DNA of 64,000 nucleotides from assembly GCA_029204225.1 (NCBI GenBank), contig CM055104.1:27271253-27335252 (forward strand), written 5' to 3'. The notes under the pieces are model-generated. The model did no database searches. It saw only the letters and a program-made list of their open reading frames with translations, and had not been told where the DNA came from. Origin of the DNA: Diphasiastrum complanatum (Eukaryota; Streptophyta; Lycopodiopsida; Lycopodiales; Lycopodiaceae). How positions within the stretch are numbered: the stretch's first letter is position 1; each line of letters starts with the position of its first letter. A program made the position numbers and the translations under genes. Below, piece after piece: positions 21,984-35,990 of this stretch.

Positions 21984-22816
21984 TGTGCAAAAAGTACAAA
22001 AAGGACCAAGAGTGGATCCTAATCTGATCCTCAAGAGGGATTGGTTGTCAGATTACTTGATCTATCAATCTACTTGAGATTAAGATCAATCTAGATCAAT
22101 TCTAGACACAAAATCCTAACAAGAACAATCATTAATTGAAGGTAGGTGTACTTTCTGGTTTCCCACATGTGAAACCCTGTCTGAGTACGGACTCCAACCT
22201 AAAAATCAAGTACACATTGATAGCACCTCAAAACAATCAAAACAAATGTAGACAAATGGAGAGAATCACTCAAAATTGCTTCCAAAACCAAGATTGGTGT
22301 CTCACATTGATTATCGCCAAATGTGGCTCTATATATACAATAAGTAGGAGCTCGTGGTACCGATCATCCCTATGATCCCACATGTGTGAAGGTGCTTTGT
22401 CATATGATGATTCATCATGCAAAACTGACACTTGGACAAAACCTTCTATTTTGAGCACTTTTGGTCCATTTTTCTTCTATATGGAGACCTACTTGGAAAT
22501 CTTCTAGAATTCAAAATTAGCCTACTTCAGCTTATTCCACACATGTGAGCTGTCCTCTACACATGGGATATGACACCTAACCAAAGGATGTGGCTCATGC
22601 AATCAATAGATTGATGCCATGTGTCATGTTTCTAGAAAACTAGTTTTTGGCCTTTTTAACCACTAGAACTTGAATTAAATCATATGTACAACCTATATGA
22701 TTATGGTACATGACAAGTACACTATTGTAACACGTGGGAACAGGCTCCACACATGTGTAATCATCCTATATACATGATTTTTGGCCTCTACCAAGCTTAT
22801 TTTTGCATTTTTCACA
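21984..22816 (-). mobile_element. LTR of a reversed copia-type element (about 833 bp)
   Basis: The plus strand starts TGTGCAAAAAGTAC at 21984, fixed by the PBS, and is proposed to end at TTTTTCACA (22816), giving TGTG/CACA termini. The right end is tentative, since TTTTTGCA at 22807 is a rival. A minus-strand TATA box (TGTATATATAGAGCC) lies at 22327-22340, about 350 bp before the LTR 3' end, as expected for a U3/R boundary. ACATGTG/CACACATG strings recur inside. Confidence 0.55.
22327..22340 (-). promoter_or_regulatory. LTR TATA box
   Basis: The minus strand reads GTATATATAGAGCC inside the LTR at 21984-22816. Its position divides the LTR into about 480 bp of U3 and 350 bp of R-U5. Confidence 0.5.
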
Positions 22817-23671
22817 AATGGAGGTTAGAATTCAAAATTGGCGCAATGTTGGAAGTATTTCTAGTTCGTACGGTGGCTAGATCTACTTACGGATGTAGTG
22901 TAGGGAGTTAGAGGATCGTCCACTTTCTAAGTTTCTACAACAAGCTTCAACAGAAATACAAAAATAATCGACAGAGATGAGAGCGCTAAGGCTTACCCAA
23001 CTAGTGCCCGAAACAAAAAGAAAGCTAATTAGAACAACAATACAAATCCTTGCTAAGGCAAACCGAACTAGCAAGGTTGCTAAACTAAGACCTAGATTAA
23101 CACCCAGAGGGTTTGAAAGATAAATTGCGGCTAACTAAATAAACCAATAGAAACATGCCACAATAATCCAATGAAAGGAGACAAGAGGAGGCCCGAGCAC
23201 CTTCCCTCAAGCTATGCACCTTCCAATGGGAACACAAAGAAATAGAATGATAATCTCAAAGAGAGAGCAAGTTAGCATAATCTCAGAGTGTTGGTTACAA
23301 TGCAAATACCTCTCCTTTTATGGCAAGGAGGGTCTTCCATAAGTGTCTACGAACTTATGGGACTAATCTGTTTCTAGCTTTTCAAGAACTTCTAACTTAG
23401 GATTTAGAACTTCAAATTTCTTAACTTAGGAAAACTTAAGATAAATTATTTCTAGTCTTAAGTTTCCTAAGTCTAAGTTCTAAATCTAAGTTTAAGCTAT
23501 TTTATTATTATTTAAGCTTCTACTCATGGACTTACAAAACACATGCCATGGCTTGAAGTTTATTGACAGATACTCATACGTGGTCTTACAAAACACATGC
23601 CACGGAGTTTTATTATTATTATGTTATTTTCTCTATGTTAGCACAGTTGCTAACATTATGCTATTCCAGTT
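22817..23671. other. unassigned, contains a large inverted repeat
   Basis: No gene is supported. A long imperfect hairpin lies at 23394-23492, and a direct repeat CTTACAAAACACATGCCA(T/C)GG occurs at about 23530 and 23585. The gypsy RT begins at its right edge, so this may be spacer or decayed gypsy gag. Confidence 0.4.
23394..23492. repeat. imperfect inverted repeat (hairpin)
   Basis: The left arm at 23394-23442 (CTTAGGATTTAGAACTT...ACTTAGGAAAACTTAAG) and the right arm at 23456-23492 (CTTAAGTTTCCTAAG...AGTTCTAAATCTAAG) are reverse complements apart from one about 10-base insertion on the left and a few mismatches. The loop is about 12 bases. Confidence 0.75.
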
Positions 23672-24573
23672 GTGGATGTTCCTAAAATGAATCTAAATGG
23701 TTGTAAATTCTCAGCAATTCTTAACTCAGTAAATTTAGATCATGAACAAGCAGTGAAAGAACAAATCATAAATGAATCTAGGGATGTTTTTCCATCTGAA
23801 TTACCCCATGGTTTACCATCGTCTAGGTCAGTAGACCACAGGATTGAGTTAATTCCAGGAAGTCAACATGTCTCTAGACAACCTTATAGATTCTCTCAGA
23901 AAGATGAGACAGAGATTTCAAATCGAATAGAAAACTATATGAGGATGGGACATATACAACCTAGTAAATCACCATGGGACGCTCCTATTCTTCTTAAATC
24001 GAAGAAAGATGGAGGTTTCCAGATGTGTGTGGATTACAAGGGGCTTAATAAAGTGACTATAAAGAATAAATATCCATTACCCAAGATGGATGACCTTGTA
24101 GATCGCTTGGGTGGAGCGTGGTATTTCACCATTTTCTAGTGTTGCCATTTGGATTAACGAATGCTCCAGCAACGTTCCAGCAAATGATGAACGATTTATT
24201 TCGTCCATATTTGGGGAAGTTTGTGGTTGTATTCTTAGACGACATTCTCGTTTACAGTAAATCCTTGGTAGAACACGTAGAACACTTAAAAATCGTCTTG
24301 ATAAAACTCCGTCGAGAGTTACTCTGTGCTAAAGAGTCCAAGTGTGAATTATTTAAGCAAGAGTTGTTTTATCTCGGTCATAAGATCACAATAAATGGGA
24401 TCAAGATTGACGAGGATAAAATCATGATTGTGATTGAGTGGCCAATTCCGGGAACTGTGAGGCAGTTAAAGTCTTTTTTAGGTTTTACACTTTTCTTTAA
24501 GAGATTTATTGAGGATTATGCTAAGTTAGCAGCACCGCTTAATAATCTGACAAAAGGAATTGTTTATAAATAG
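23672..24573 (+). pseudogene. Ty3/gypsy chromovirus reverse transcriptase, internally deleted
   Basis: The frame from 23672 gives the RT N-terminus ([63 protein letters not shown]). At about 24136 it jumps straight to [17 protein letters not shown] in another frame. The 30 or so residues that normally intervene, including motif A with its catalytic Asp ([10 protein letters not shown] type), are gone. Motif C is intact ([13 protein letters not shown]), followed by YLGHKITINGI and thumb residues to 24573. The copy cannot be active. Its sequence is related to, but distinct from, the reversed chromovirus at 56-59.5 kb. Confidence 0.9.
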
Positions 24574-25113
24574 AAAAAGAGGAATCAACCTAGTCCGCCT
24601 GTTGTTTGGAACGAGAAATTGAATCAGTGTTTTGAGAAACTTAAAACAATGATTGTTTCAGCTCCCGTGTTACAAATTGCCAATCCAGATTTACCTTACG
24701 TCGTGAGAACGGACGCAAGTGGTGTTGCAGTTGGAGCTGTTCTATTACAAATGGATAGGCCAATAGCATTTGAGAGCAAAAAATTCACTGGTCCTTAGTT
24801 GGGTTATACTACACAAGAAAATGAATTGTTTGTTGTAGTCCATGCACTTAAAACCTGGAGACACTACTTGTATGGTAGTAAGTTTGTAGCGTATAGGGAT
24901 CACCAGCCTCTTAAGTATTTTTGCAATCACCATGATCTTCGGGGGAGAAAAGAACGATGGGCTGAATTGATGCAAGAATTCGATCATGAAATCCGTTACA
25001 TAAGAGGCAGCTCTAATCAAGTTGCAGATGCTCTTAGTTGGATCGGTGAACTGAACGAGTTGTCATTCACCCAAATTTCTATGGATCTATATCTTTCGTT
25101 GAGAGAAAAATAA
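24574..25113 (+). pseudogene. gypsy RNase H and tether
   Basis: After a TAG at 24571-24573 the same frame continues through VVWNEKLNQCFEKLK and VVRTDASGVAVGAVLLQ (first Asp). A second stop occurs at about 24797, and [31 protein letters not shown] and NQVADALS follow, so all four RNase H acidic positions are present. RNase H would degrade the RNA template. The stop codons leave only fragments. Confidence 0.88.
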
Positions 25114-25167
25114 GAATCAGATTCGCATTTTCATCACATTTGAAACATTGTTCTGACCGGCAGAGAT

Positions 25168-26590
25168 GTGGACAGTGTTGAGTCAGAAACGCAAGGGACT
25201 CAACTAGCTAAGAAAGATAAGAAGATTGTGAAACAGTTCACCATTCGAGATGGATTACTATTTCAGAATGGGAAAGTTTGCATACCAGGTGATGATGAGC
25301 TCAAACGGAAGATTTTGTTTGAATGTCATGACATACCCTGTGCAGGACATCCCGGTATACACAAGACTCTGGACTTGGTTAAGAGGGAATTTTATTGGCC
25401 AAAGCTCAAGCCATATGTTGAATCATATGTTGTTAAATACAAGCCCTGTCAACTAGCAAAGGCTGAACGCCATAAGGCTGGTGGTTTGTTGCATCCGTTA
25501 GATATCCTAGATAAGAAATGATAAAGCATATCTATGGATTTTGTAGTTAGACTTCCAAAGACCCAACGGCAAAATGATTCTATTTGGGTTGAAGTGGATC
25601 GGTTAACTAAGTTAGCTGCATTCATACCAGTCAAGTCAACTATAAAGGCTTCTGATTTAGCCCAGATCTTTGTTGAAAGATTATTTCGATTGTATGGTCT
25701 GCCAAGTGACATTGTTAGTGATAGAGATCCTAAGTTCATAGGTCACTTTTGGTTAGCAGTATTCCATAAACTGGAAACTTCTTTGAGTTTAAGTTCTTCT
25801 GATGATCCTGAATCAGATGGCTAGACAGAAAGGACTAATCAAACTATGGAAGATATTTTGAGGACGTATGTTTCTCACAGGCAATCTCATTGGGAAGATT
25901 ACCTCCCACTGGTTGAGTTTGCATATAATAGTAAAAAACATTTTGCTACAGGTTACAGTCCTTTTATGCTTATGTACGGTTTTCAACCTAGATCTCCAGT
26001 AAATGTTGAGACGAAGTCTGTTAAGATCCAGAAGGTTGCTGATTTTTTGCATCATATGCAAGAAATGTTGCAAGTGGCTAAGGATAGTATTCGAAGTGCT
26101 CAGGATAGAACTAAACACTATACTGATCTTAAGAGATCTCCAAGAGATTTTAAAGTTGATGATTGGGTATATCTTAGGATTTCAAAAGATTCTAACACGT
26201 TACATATAGGGAAGCATTATAAGTTGTCTATCCGTTATTGTGGACCTTTCAGGATTGTATGTAGAATTGGTTCTTTGGTGTATAAACTCGATCTTCAAGG
26301 AAAATTGACTGCACACCCAGTGTTTCATGTAAGTCGTTTGAAACTAAGTCTACATGATGGTGATACAGTTGGATCGGATGAGGATTTATCCCATTTGGAA
26401 GATTTGCCGCTTAGTGTACCTTTGGAACCTGAGAAAGTGCTCTAAATCATAGATAAACGATTGAGAAATTGTTCTATCTCTAAGTGCTTAATTCGGTGGA
26501 AGGGTTGTACTGAGGATGATGATTCGTGGGAGAGAGTTGATAGCATGAAGAAGAATTTTCCGACACTCCTAGTCTTGGATACACGGTACT
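25168..26590 (+). pseudogene. gypsy integrase with chromodomain
   Basis: The N-terminal zinc region (HDIPCAGHPGIHKTL...YKPCQ) has lost one of its two cysteines. The core reads ISMDFVVRLPKTQRQ (first Asp), SDIVSDRDPKFIGHFW (second Asp) and a TAG at 25822 just before TERTNQTMEDIL (Glu). The C-terminal GPF module is YCGPFRIVCRIGS...HPVFHVSRLKLS. After a TAA at 26443 a chromodomain is readable at 26446-26590 (CLIRWKGCTEDDDSWERVDSM). A C-terminal chromodomain defines chromoviruses and is thought to steer integration to marked chromatin. Five or more stops show decay. Confidence 0.88.
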
Positions 26591-27195
26591 CCAGTGAAAC
26601 AAGCTATTAGTTATGCCATGTCATACTGGATGTGACCCGAAAGTAACTAATATCCTTGTGAGGCCCAGAACACACTAAATGGAGTTTAAATAACGTATGA
26701 GACGGTGTATGCATGTGTAGAGTTATCAATAGAAATTCTATGAATAGTTGGTCCATGCATAGGACTCTATTCTAGGTGAATCTATGTATAGGGAACATAG
26801 GACTATGCATGGCTATGTGCCCAGGATGCTTTTGGCTCTATATAAGAGGTCCAAACTCGCCCTACTCCACATCATGGTTCTAATCTCATTGCCAGTCATG
26901 ATTCTTGTTCCTTGGCTTGGGGGTGAGGCTTCTAGAGATTGATTGGATGCTTCTACTTGGTTGGGTGGTTTCTCCACAGTGTGTTATCCTTTTGTGTTTA
27001 GGATTTGTAAGCAGGATCTAAGGAGCTTCCCTTATACTTACACACATCAAAGAGATGCTAGTATGTATGTTTGTCATAGACACTCGCAACGAATCTGTAA
27101 TCATTACTTAATGTTTTGTTTCTGAGTCGCAAGGTCTTGAAGATAGTTAGAGTTTCTAAGCTAGCGAATGTTCCACACATCCCCAACAAATACAT
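26591..27195 (+). mobile_element. probable chromovirus 3' LTR
   Basis: After the chromodomain, TGTGAGGCCCAGAACAC at 26657 looks like an LTR start. A TATA box CTATATAAGAGG lies at 26838-26849, preceded by three ATGCATG strings. No second copy exists in the window and the right end could not be set. The polypurine tract before 26657 is poor, so the assignment rests on position and the TATA box. Confidence 0.45.
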
Positions 27196-31180
<3,985 letters not shown>

Positions 31181-31265
31181 TTATTGACAAACAATTTATT
31201 GCATGTAGATAAGCAATAAATTGTTTGTCAATAATGCTTATATGCTTGTAGATAAGCATATAAGC
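31181..31265. repeat. two adjacent perfect hairpins
   Basis: Hairpin 1 has perfect 22-bp arms, TTATTGACAAACAATTTATT+GC at 31181-31202 and its reverse complement at 31213-31234, with a 10-base loop. Hairpin 2 follows one base later with perfect 12-bp arms (GCTTATATGCTT 31236-31247, AAGCATATAAGC 31254-31265). Both loops contain GTAGAT. Confidence 0.9.
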
Positions 31266-31529
31266 CTTGTGTACATGGATGAATGCCACCAGAGAAAATA
31301 TCTATATAGTAGAAGATTCAACAACACTGCAAAAAAAATTCAAAAATGAATCTTGCGGCCAAGAGTCATTTATGTCATGTGAAACATCAATCACAACTAA
31401 ACTTATTCTTTTTTTTACATCTCCAATGCGGCCCATCTTCCAAGCACTGAAATATGTGGCCCATATAAGGTATCACCCATGGCTTTCTTACATACCCTAC
31501 ATATGACCATTACATTGGCAGCTATGTTT

Positions 31530-31870
31530 GGATGGAGCCTACATAAGATGAACATGAAATCTACATTCCTAAATGGAGAACTTGAAAAGGAAGCTTATAT
31601 GCAACAAACAAGTGGATTTATCATGCAAGGCAAGAGGACAAGGTAAGTAAACTGAAGAACGCCTTATATGAATTGAAACAAGCACCTCATGTTCGATATA
31701 GTCAATTTGACGAATACCTTACGGTCCATGGGCTCGGTATGCACCTCTTCAGATTCCAATATTTAGTATTTCTTTTTTGACTCTAACATCATTCTAGTTG
31801 TAATATATGTTTGTAATTATAGACAATTTTAGTTGTACTATCCAATTTTATGGATTTGATGAATATTGAG
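31530..31870 (+). pseudogene. Ty1/copia RT fragment
   Basis: The sense strand reads KMNMKSTFLNGELEKEAYM, a motif-A region with Asn in place of the catalytic Asp (copia consensus QMDVKSAFLNG). It continues QQTSGFIMQGK and, after a one-base shift, EDKVSKLKNALYELKQAPH. A trace of ILVVIYV at about 31795 marks the approach to motif C, which is not intact. No flanking LTR in this orientation was found. Confidence 0.75.
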
Positions 31871-31971
31871 TAATAAATGTAGGTTTAGAGGTGCCCAAAC
31901 ATGTGGACAGTATGAAGTTTGATCCTTAAAAAATTTGGAATCAAATCCCCTCTCCAAAGTTTGGATTCAGT

Positions 31972-31985
31972 TGGATCCGATACCA
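31972..31985 (-). other. primer-binding-site-like sequence
   Basis: The minus strand reads TGGTATCGGATCCA, two or three mismatches from the initiator-Met PBS, directly abutting the LTR terminus at 31986. Confidence 0.6.
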
Positions 31986-32258
31986 TGTGAAAGTACTGTA
32001 CTTTTGGATCTAGAATGGCAATTTTACATTCAACAAGTAATAACAATAAAAAAGCATTGCTCATTGATGACATCCTAGTCCACACGTGTGAACCACAGCC
32101 TGATGTACGACCTGAAGACAGAGAATGAGGGCATTATCACTTTGGTTAGCATAGGTTTCCCACATGGCTCAATGTCCTCACATGTGTGGGACCTACTTAT
32201 CTACATAATCTACATTATTCTACATGGCTAGATTTGCCAACATTGGCAATTTTTCACA
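31986..32258 (-). mobile_element. shortened copia LTR (273 bp), same family as 62571-63263
   Basis: The plus strand begins TGTGAAAGTACTGTAC and ends CAATTTTTCACA. It aligns end to end with the 693-bp LTR at 62571-63263 at about 88% by eye apart from one large internal deletion of about 400 bp. It has a PBS-like site on one side (31972-31985) and a polypurine-like ATAGAAAAGGG (32259-32269) on the other, as in an LTR shared by two tandem elements. Confidence 0.75.
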
Positions 32259-32399
32259 CCCTTTTCTATCACTTCTATAAGATAAATATGTAATGATAAT
32301 TACTTAATTGAAACAAAAAAAATCATTGAATAATTTTTGAGCCCGAAATTAGCCCTATAAGGAATGCCATATAGGAGGAGAAAGATCTCACAAAGTTGT

Positions 32400-32512
32400 C
32401 AAAATACCATTGTATTGGAAAACGTCTTTCTTTATTGTATGAATAAGGTCCACATCATTGTTTGTAATGATCATAAGATCATCTACATATAATACAACTA
32501 AAATTGTCTGTA
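32400..32512 (-). pseudogene. Ty1/copia RT motif-C fragment
   Basis: The minus-strand reading ILVVLYVDDLMIITNNDVDL followed by IHTIKKD is the copia RT palm with an intact YVDD. The fragment is about 110 bp and is in the same orientation as the adjacent shortened LTR, of which it may be the decayed upstream element. Confidence 0.7.
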
Positions 32513-32745
32513 ATCACAAAATCAACCACACCAATCCAATGTAGGAGGTGACACCTCATTAGACCAATCAAATTTAGAGCTGCTATGTAAGAGATCCAAT
32601 AATTGTACTTGATTACTACTGCTCTTGGATCTCGAGCTACTATGAGAGAGTGAGAGAGAGCTCATCTACACTTAGTTTTTTGAGAGATCTTGAGATCCAA
32701 TACTTAAAATTTTTCTCATATTCTCTCTCTACCCAAGAGCTACAT
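32513..32745. other. unassigned, LTR-like tail
   Basis: Positions 32600-32745 resemble copia R-U5 ends (TTGGATCTCGAGC, GAGATCTTGAGATCC, CTCTCTCTACCCAAGAGC), similar to the end part of the LTR at 8479-9207. No termini can be set. Confidence 0.35.
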
Positions 32746-33420
32746 TGTTACGGCCCTAATGGGAGTTTGTACCATTGGGGGGCTGTCTTAGACGTAGGGG
32801 CCAGGCCTAATTTGGATAATAGCTAAGTAGGACCATGGGCTATGCTTGCAGGTGGTATAAGCATGTGTGTTGCATCCTAGTATGAGATAGGATGTACATG
32901 CACTGTGTCTATGCATGGGTCTTTGCTATTATGGGTTAGGGAGTACCTACATGCAGGGAACATGCATGAGAGTTACGCATGAGTTGATAGCATGCTTACA
33001 TGTGGACTCAGTGCATGGGCAGGTAGGATGGGTTATATTCTTTATATATAACACCACCTGTGTCCATTGGGATTATTGAGAGTCTGCGGCCGTTATGCTG
33101 CCGGATTGGTAAGCGCTTACTATCATAGTGATTTGCCATGCTCCCTAGTGCTCGGGGGCTAGATCGGACGGTCTAGGTTTGGTTGGGACGGTTTCGGCCA
33201 CTGCACGCCTATTTTGATTGAATTGGTTTTGAAATGGCTTTGGGATTGTGTGTTCGTTGATAGGACTGCACGCCTATTTTGGTTGAATTGGTTTTGGGAT
33301 TGTGTGTTCGTTGACAGTTGACAGCTTTCCATTTGTGGACCTGAATGCGTAGTTTATGCTTATTATGTTCTGGTTTCTTGGTTTGTGAGCAGAATACTGG
33401 TTGCATGGGCTTCGAAATCT
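32746..33420 (+). mobile_element. gypsy-type LTR candidate
   Basis: TGTTACGGCCCTAATGGG at 32746 has the appearance of a gypsy LTR start, and a TATA box TTTATATATAAC lies at 33041-33052. Several CATGCA/ATGCATG motifs occupy U3, as in the 26.7 kb LTR. The plus-strand gypsy gag about 0.8-1.5 kb further on is consistent with this being its 5' LTR. I could not find a PBS or a defined right end. Confidence 0.45.
33201..33318 (+). repeat. tandem duplication, about 60-bp units
   Basis: CTGCACGCCTATTTTGATTG...GTGTGTTCGTTGA starting at 33201 recurs at 33266 with a 12-base internal deletion and few substitutions. It lies in the presumed R-U5 or leader of the gypsy element. Confidence 0.8.
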
Positions 33421-33580
33421 TCTTCCCGGGGTGGGATGTTAGATGGAGCTTGCTGCAAACTGTTAATTGAGCTATGCTTTGATGATTGGTTAAGAACTAT
33501 GATTTTCATTCATGCATAGCATGAGCAGATTGTAGGCTCTAAATTTTAATGGTTTGAGAAAATTTGCCTTATGTTGGTTC

Positions 33581-33895
33581 TTACAAATCAAAAGCTTTTA
33601 GCAAACTAAGAAGGAATCTGGAACAATAATGAGGTATGGATTTAACTACCCAAGTTTTCAGATGGCTGTCTTCGATGTGAACCTTTTCTTTTTTTATGTG
33701 CATGCAAAAAAAGTTGAGGACTGCATTGTGCTTGAAGCTTTTCTTTAGTGTAAACTTTGTTGCATGTAGAAAATCTGGAGAGTGGTGCTTATAAATCTTT
33801 AACCTCTGCTGGGCTGCAATGAATCCATCAGTAGTAGGTTGCTGGTGGGCGGCCATAGTGCCAGAAAACTCTATCTCTTCTTTCTTGATCTGCAA
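33581..33895 (-). other. candidate exon or decayed ORF, 104 codons
   Basis: A minus-strand frame runs from 33895 to 33581 and begins just after a good 3' splice acceptor (TTTTTTTGCAG at about 33889-33899). The encoded segment (EIEFSGTMAAHQQPTTDGF, AAQQRLKIYKHH) is not recognised. No partner exon is evident and the surroundings are retrotransposon, so this is only a possibility. Confidence 0.25.
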
Positions 33896-34174
33896 AAAAA
33901 CGTGTTAGTTTGTTGTAGATTCCAGAGAGCAGAAGTCGCTACATCATTTCCCTAGATCTGGGTGGGGAAACCAGGTTTTTATTTTCCTCTGGGGCGTTCT
34001 TAACCTGCATGAAGTTCAAAAAGGAACGGAGAGAAATGAGCGAAGAACATACTAAAGAACATAAAAGAACATTCTTCCTGTCATTAGGCCGCTGTCCACC
34101 AGCCTACTGGGAGGCTGTGAAGTGGATTATTGCGCGTGACAGGGGGGCGACCACATCCTCGAACCCTCTGAGTG

Positions 34175-34176
<2 letters not shown>

Positions 34177-34208
<32 letters not shown>
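34177..34208 (+). repeat. (CT)n microsatellite, about 32 bp
   Basis: An uninterrupted CT run lies directly upstream of TTTGCAGCAGCTATGGC, where an ATG in good context at 34219 starts an 11-codon frame. It may be the 5' untranslated part of the gypsy gag. Confidence 0.95.
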
Positions 34209-34211
<3 letters not shown>

Positions 34212-34218
34212 AGCAGCT

Positions 34219-35760
34219 ATGGCGAAGAACTCGGGTAGGAGCCCGAATGGCTAGTCTCGGGCGAGCAGGAGATGAGAGTTAGGTCAATCTTTAAGGCCGG
34301 CGGGGGGGGGGCTTAGTGCATGGATAGTTTTTTTTAGGACTAACTAAAAAAAAAAAATTATGCATGAGTTCGAGGAGATCCTAGTGTGTGTCACGGCAGG
34401 AAAAATTGTTATTTTTTTTTGTTGTTCTTGAATTCAGTGCATGGTTAAGTTACCAGGTTTTGGGTTAGTATTGACAATTGTTTCCAAACAGTTTTCACAT
34501 TTCTTATGGAAATTCTATGTTGTGTTGGCAGTCATGGACGACATGGAACATGAAATTATTCGGTGAGGGAGTTCTATCGCCGGTACGAAGTGTGGGAAGC
34601 CCGGACAATGGTCCGCAGTCTATTCTGGATGTGATAGGCAAAGCACTGCTAGAAATCCACCAGAGTAACAAGCAGCGGGATGAGCAAATCAATTTTTTGT
34701 TATCAAAGCATGATGTAGCATCCGTGTCACACTTAGATTTTCAGCCAGAAGTTTTTACGACGGACAAGAAATTAAGCAGCCGGCAGCAGTGGAGTCGTGG
34801 TGGTGAGACCTGGATCCTAAGCCAGTCACTTGGGATGCTTTTCGGGATGTATTCTTGAAAGCAATTATGACTGTGGATGAGAGGGATTCATATCAGCATT
34901 TTTTAGAGCTTAAAATGGGGTCGCGTGACTTGGACACCTATGTCCAAGAGTTCATGGATCTTCTGACTAAAGTGCTACATTTCCCAAAAAGGTACGCATA
35001 GTGGCAGTTTGTGAATGGATTGCTAGCGGACTTTCAGAATGAATGGAAGAGCAATTCTTTGAACTCATTGGAGGATGCCATTCGGATCGCACGTGTGTAC
35101 AATCAAACGGTGGTATCTTGAAGGAAACGAGGGCAAGAAAAAAGCTCAACAAAATTTTGACTGTGGATGAGAGGGACTCGTATCGGCATTTTGTTGAGCT
35201 CAAGATGGGGTCGCGTGACTTGGACCATACATCCAAGAGTTCATGGACAATCTGATTAAAGTGCCGCAATTTCCAAAAAAGTACATTGAGTGGCAATTTG
35301 TGAATGGGTTGCCAGCGGACTTTCAGAATGAGTGCAAGCGCAATTCTTTGAACTTGTTGGAGGATGCCATTCGGATCACACGAGCATATGATCAGACGGT
35401 CGTAGCTTCTAGGAAACGGGGGCAAGGAAAAGGCTAAACAAATTTCTGACCGTGAAAAAAGTCAAAAAAGTTTTTTGATGAACTTGAAGGAATGGCTTAT
35501 CAAAAACCCAAAACAATGAAGAAATCAAAGAAAAAGTCTAAGTCATCAGTCAGAGATGCCTTCAAACATGGGCTATGTTTTGATTGTTGCAAGGCGGGCC
35601 ATATGGCTAAAGAGTGCCCGTTAAAGAACAAGTCCTCATCCAATCTTATGACAATTGATTTGCCAGCAGGTAAAATGGAAATTGATGTTATTAATAGTAC
35701 TTGTGAATGTCAATTCAGTATATTGTCTTTTGGTCCTCACAATTTGTAAGGGGCAAGTTG
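34219..35760 (+). pseudogene. Ty3/gypsy Gag with duplicated core
   Basis: A possible start at 34219 (MAKNSGRSPNG, then a stop) is followed by a gag frame at 34478-34858 (QSILDVIGKALLEIHQSN). The Retrotrans_gag core then appears twice: TVDERDSYQHFLELKMGSRD...FPKRYA at 34868-35157, and TVDERDSYRHFVELKMGSRD...FPKKYIEWQF at 35158-35446. Each repeat ends LEDAIRI-R-Y-QTVV. Frame shifts and a TAG interrupt both. A canonical nucleocapsid knuckle CFDCCKAGHMAKEC follows at about 35568-35610 after a Lys-rich linker. Gag packages genomic RNA into particles. Confidence 0.85.
34868..35446 (+). repeat. 290-bp tandem duplication inside gag
   Basis: Units start at 34868 (TGACTGTGGATGAGAGGG) and 35158 with a 289-290 bp period. 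They are about 85% identical by eye. The first ten bases of a third unit (TGACCGTGA at about 35447) are also present. Confidence 0.85.
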
Positions 35761-35990
35761 TTAGGGGAAAATGTGAATGTATTGTTTGATTCAGACAGTA
35801 CTTTTAATTTTATTTATTCTCAACTTGTGTAGAGACTCCAGATACCTACCAAGCCAAGTGACCATAGATATGTGGTTAAGCTTGCGTCAGGTGCAGATAC
35901 TGAAGTTTTTGACGTAATGGTTCCGGAATTGGAGCTGGATTTTTCAAGGCCATGTTGAGAAGATTAATTTCCATGTTCTAAACATGGCTT
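35761..35990 (+). pseudogene. gypsy protease remnant
   Basis: The reading NVLFDSDSTFNFIYSQLV with a TAG, then RLQIPTKPSDHRYVVKLASG, is the retropepsin N-terminal part. The active-site triad DSG is DSD here. The flap and C-terminal part are unreadable and no RT follows, so the element is truncated after gag-protease. Confidence 0.7.
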
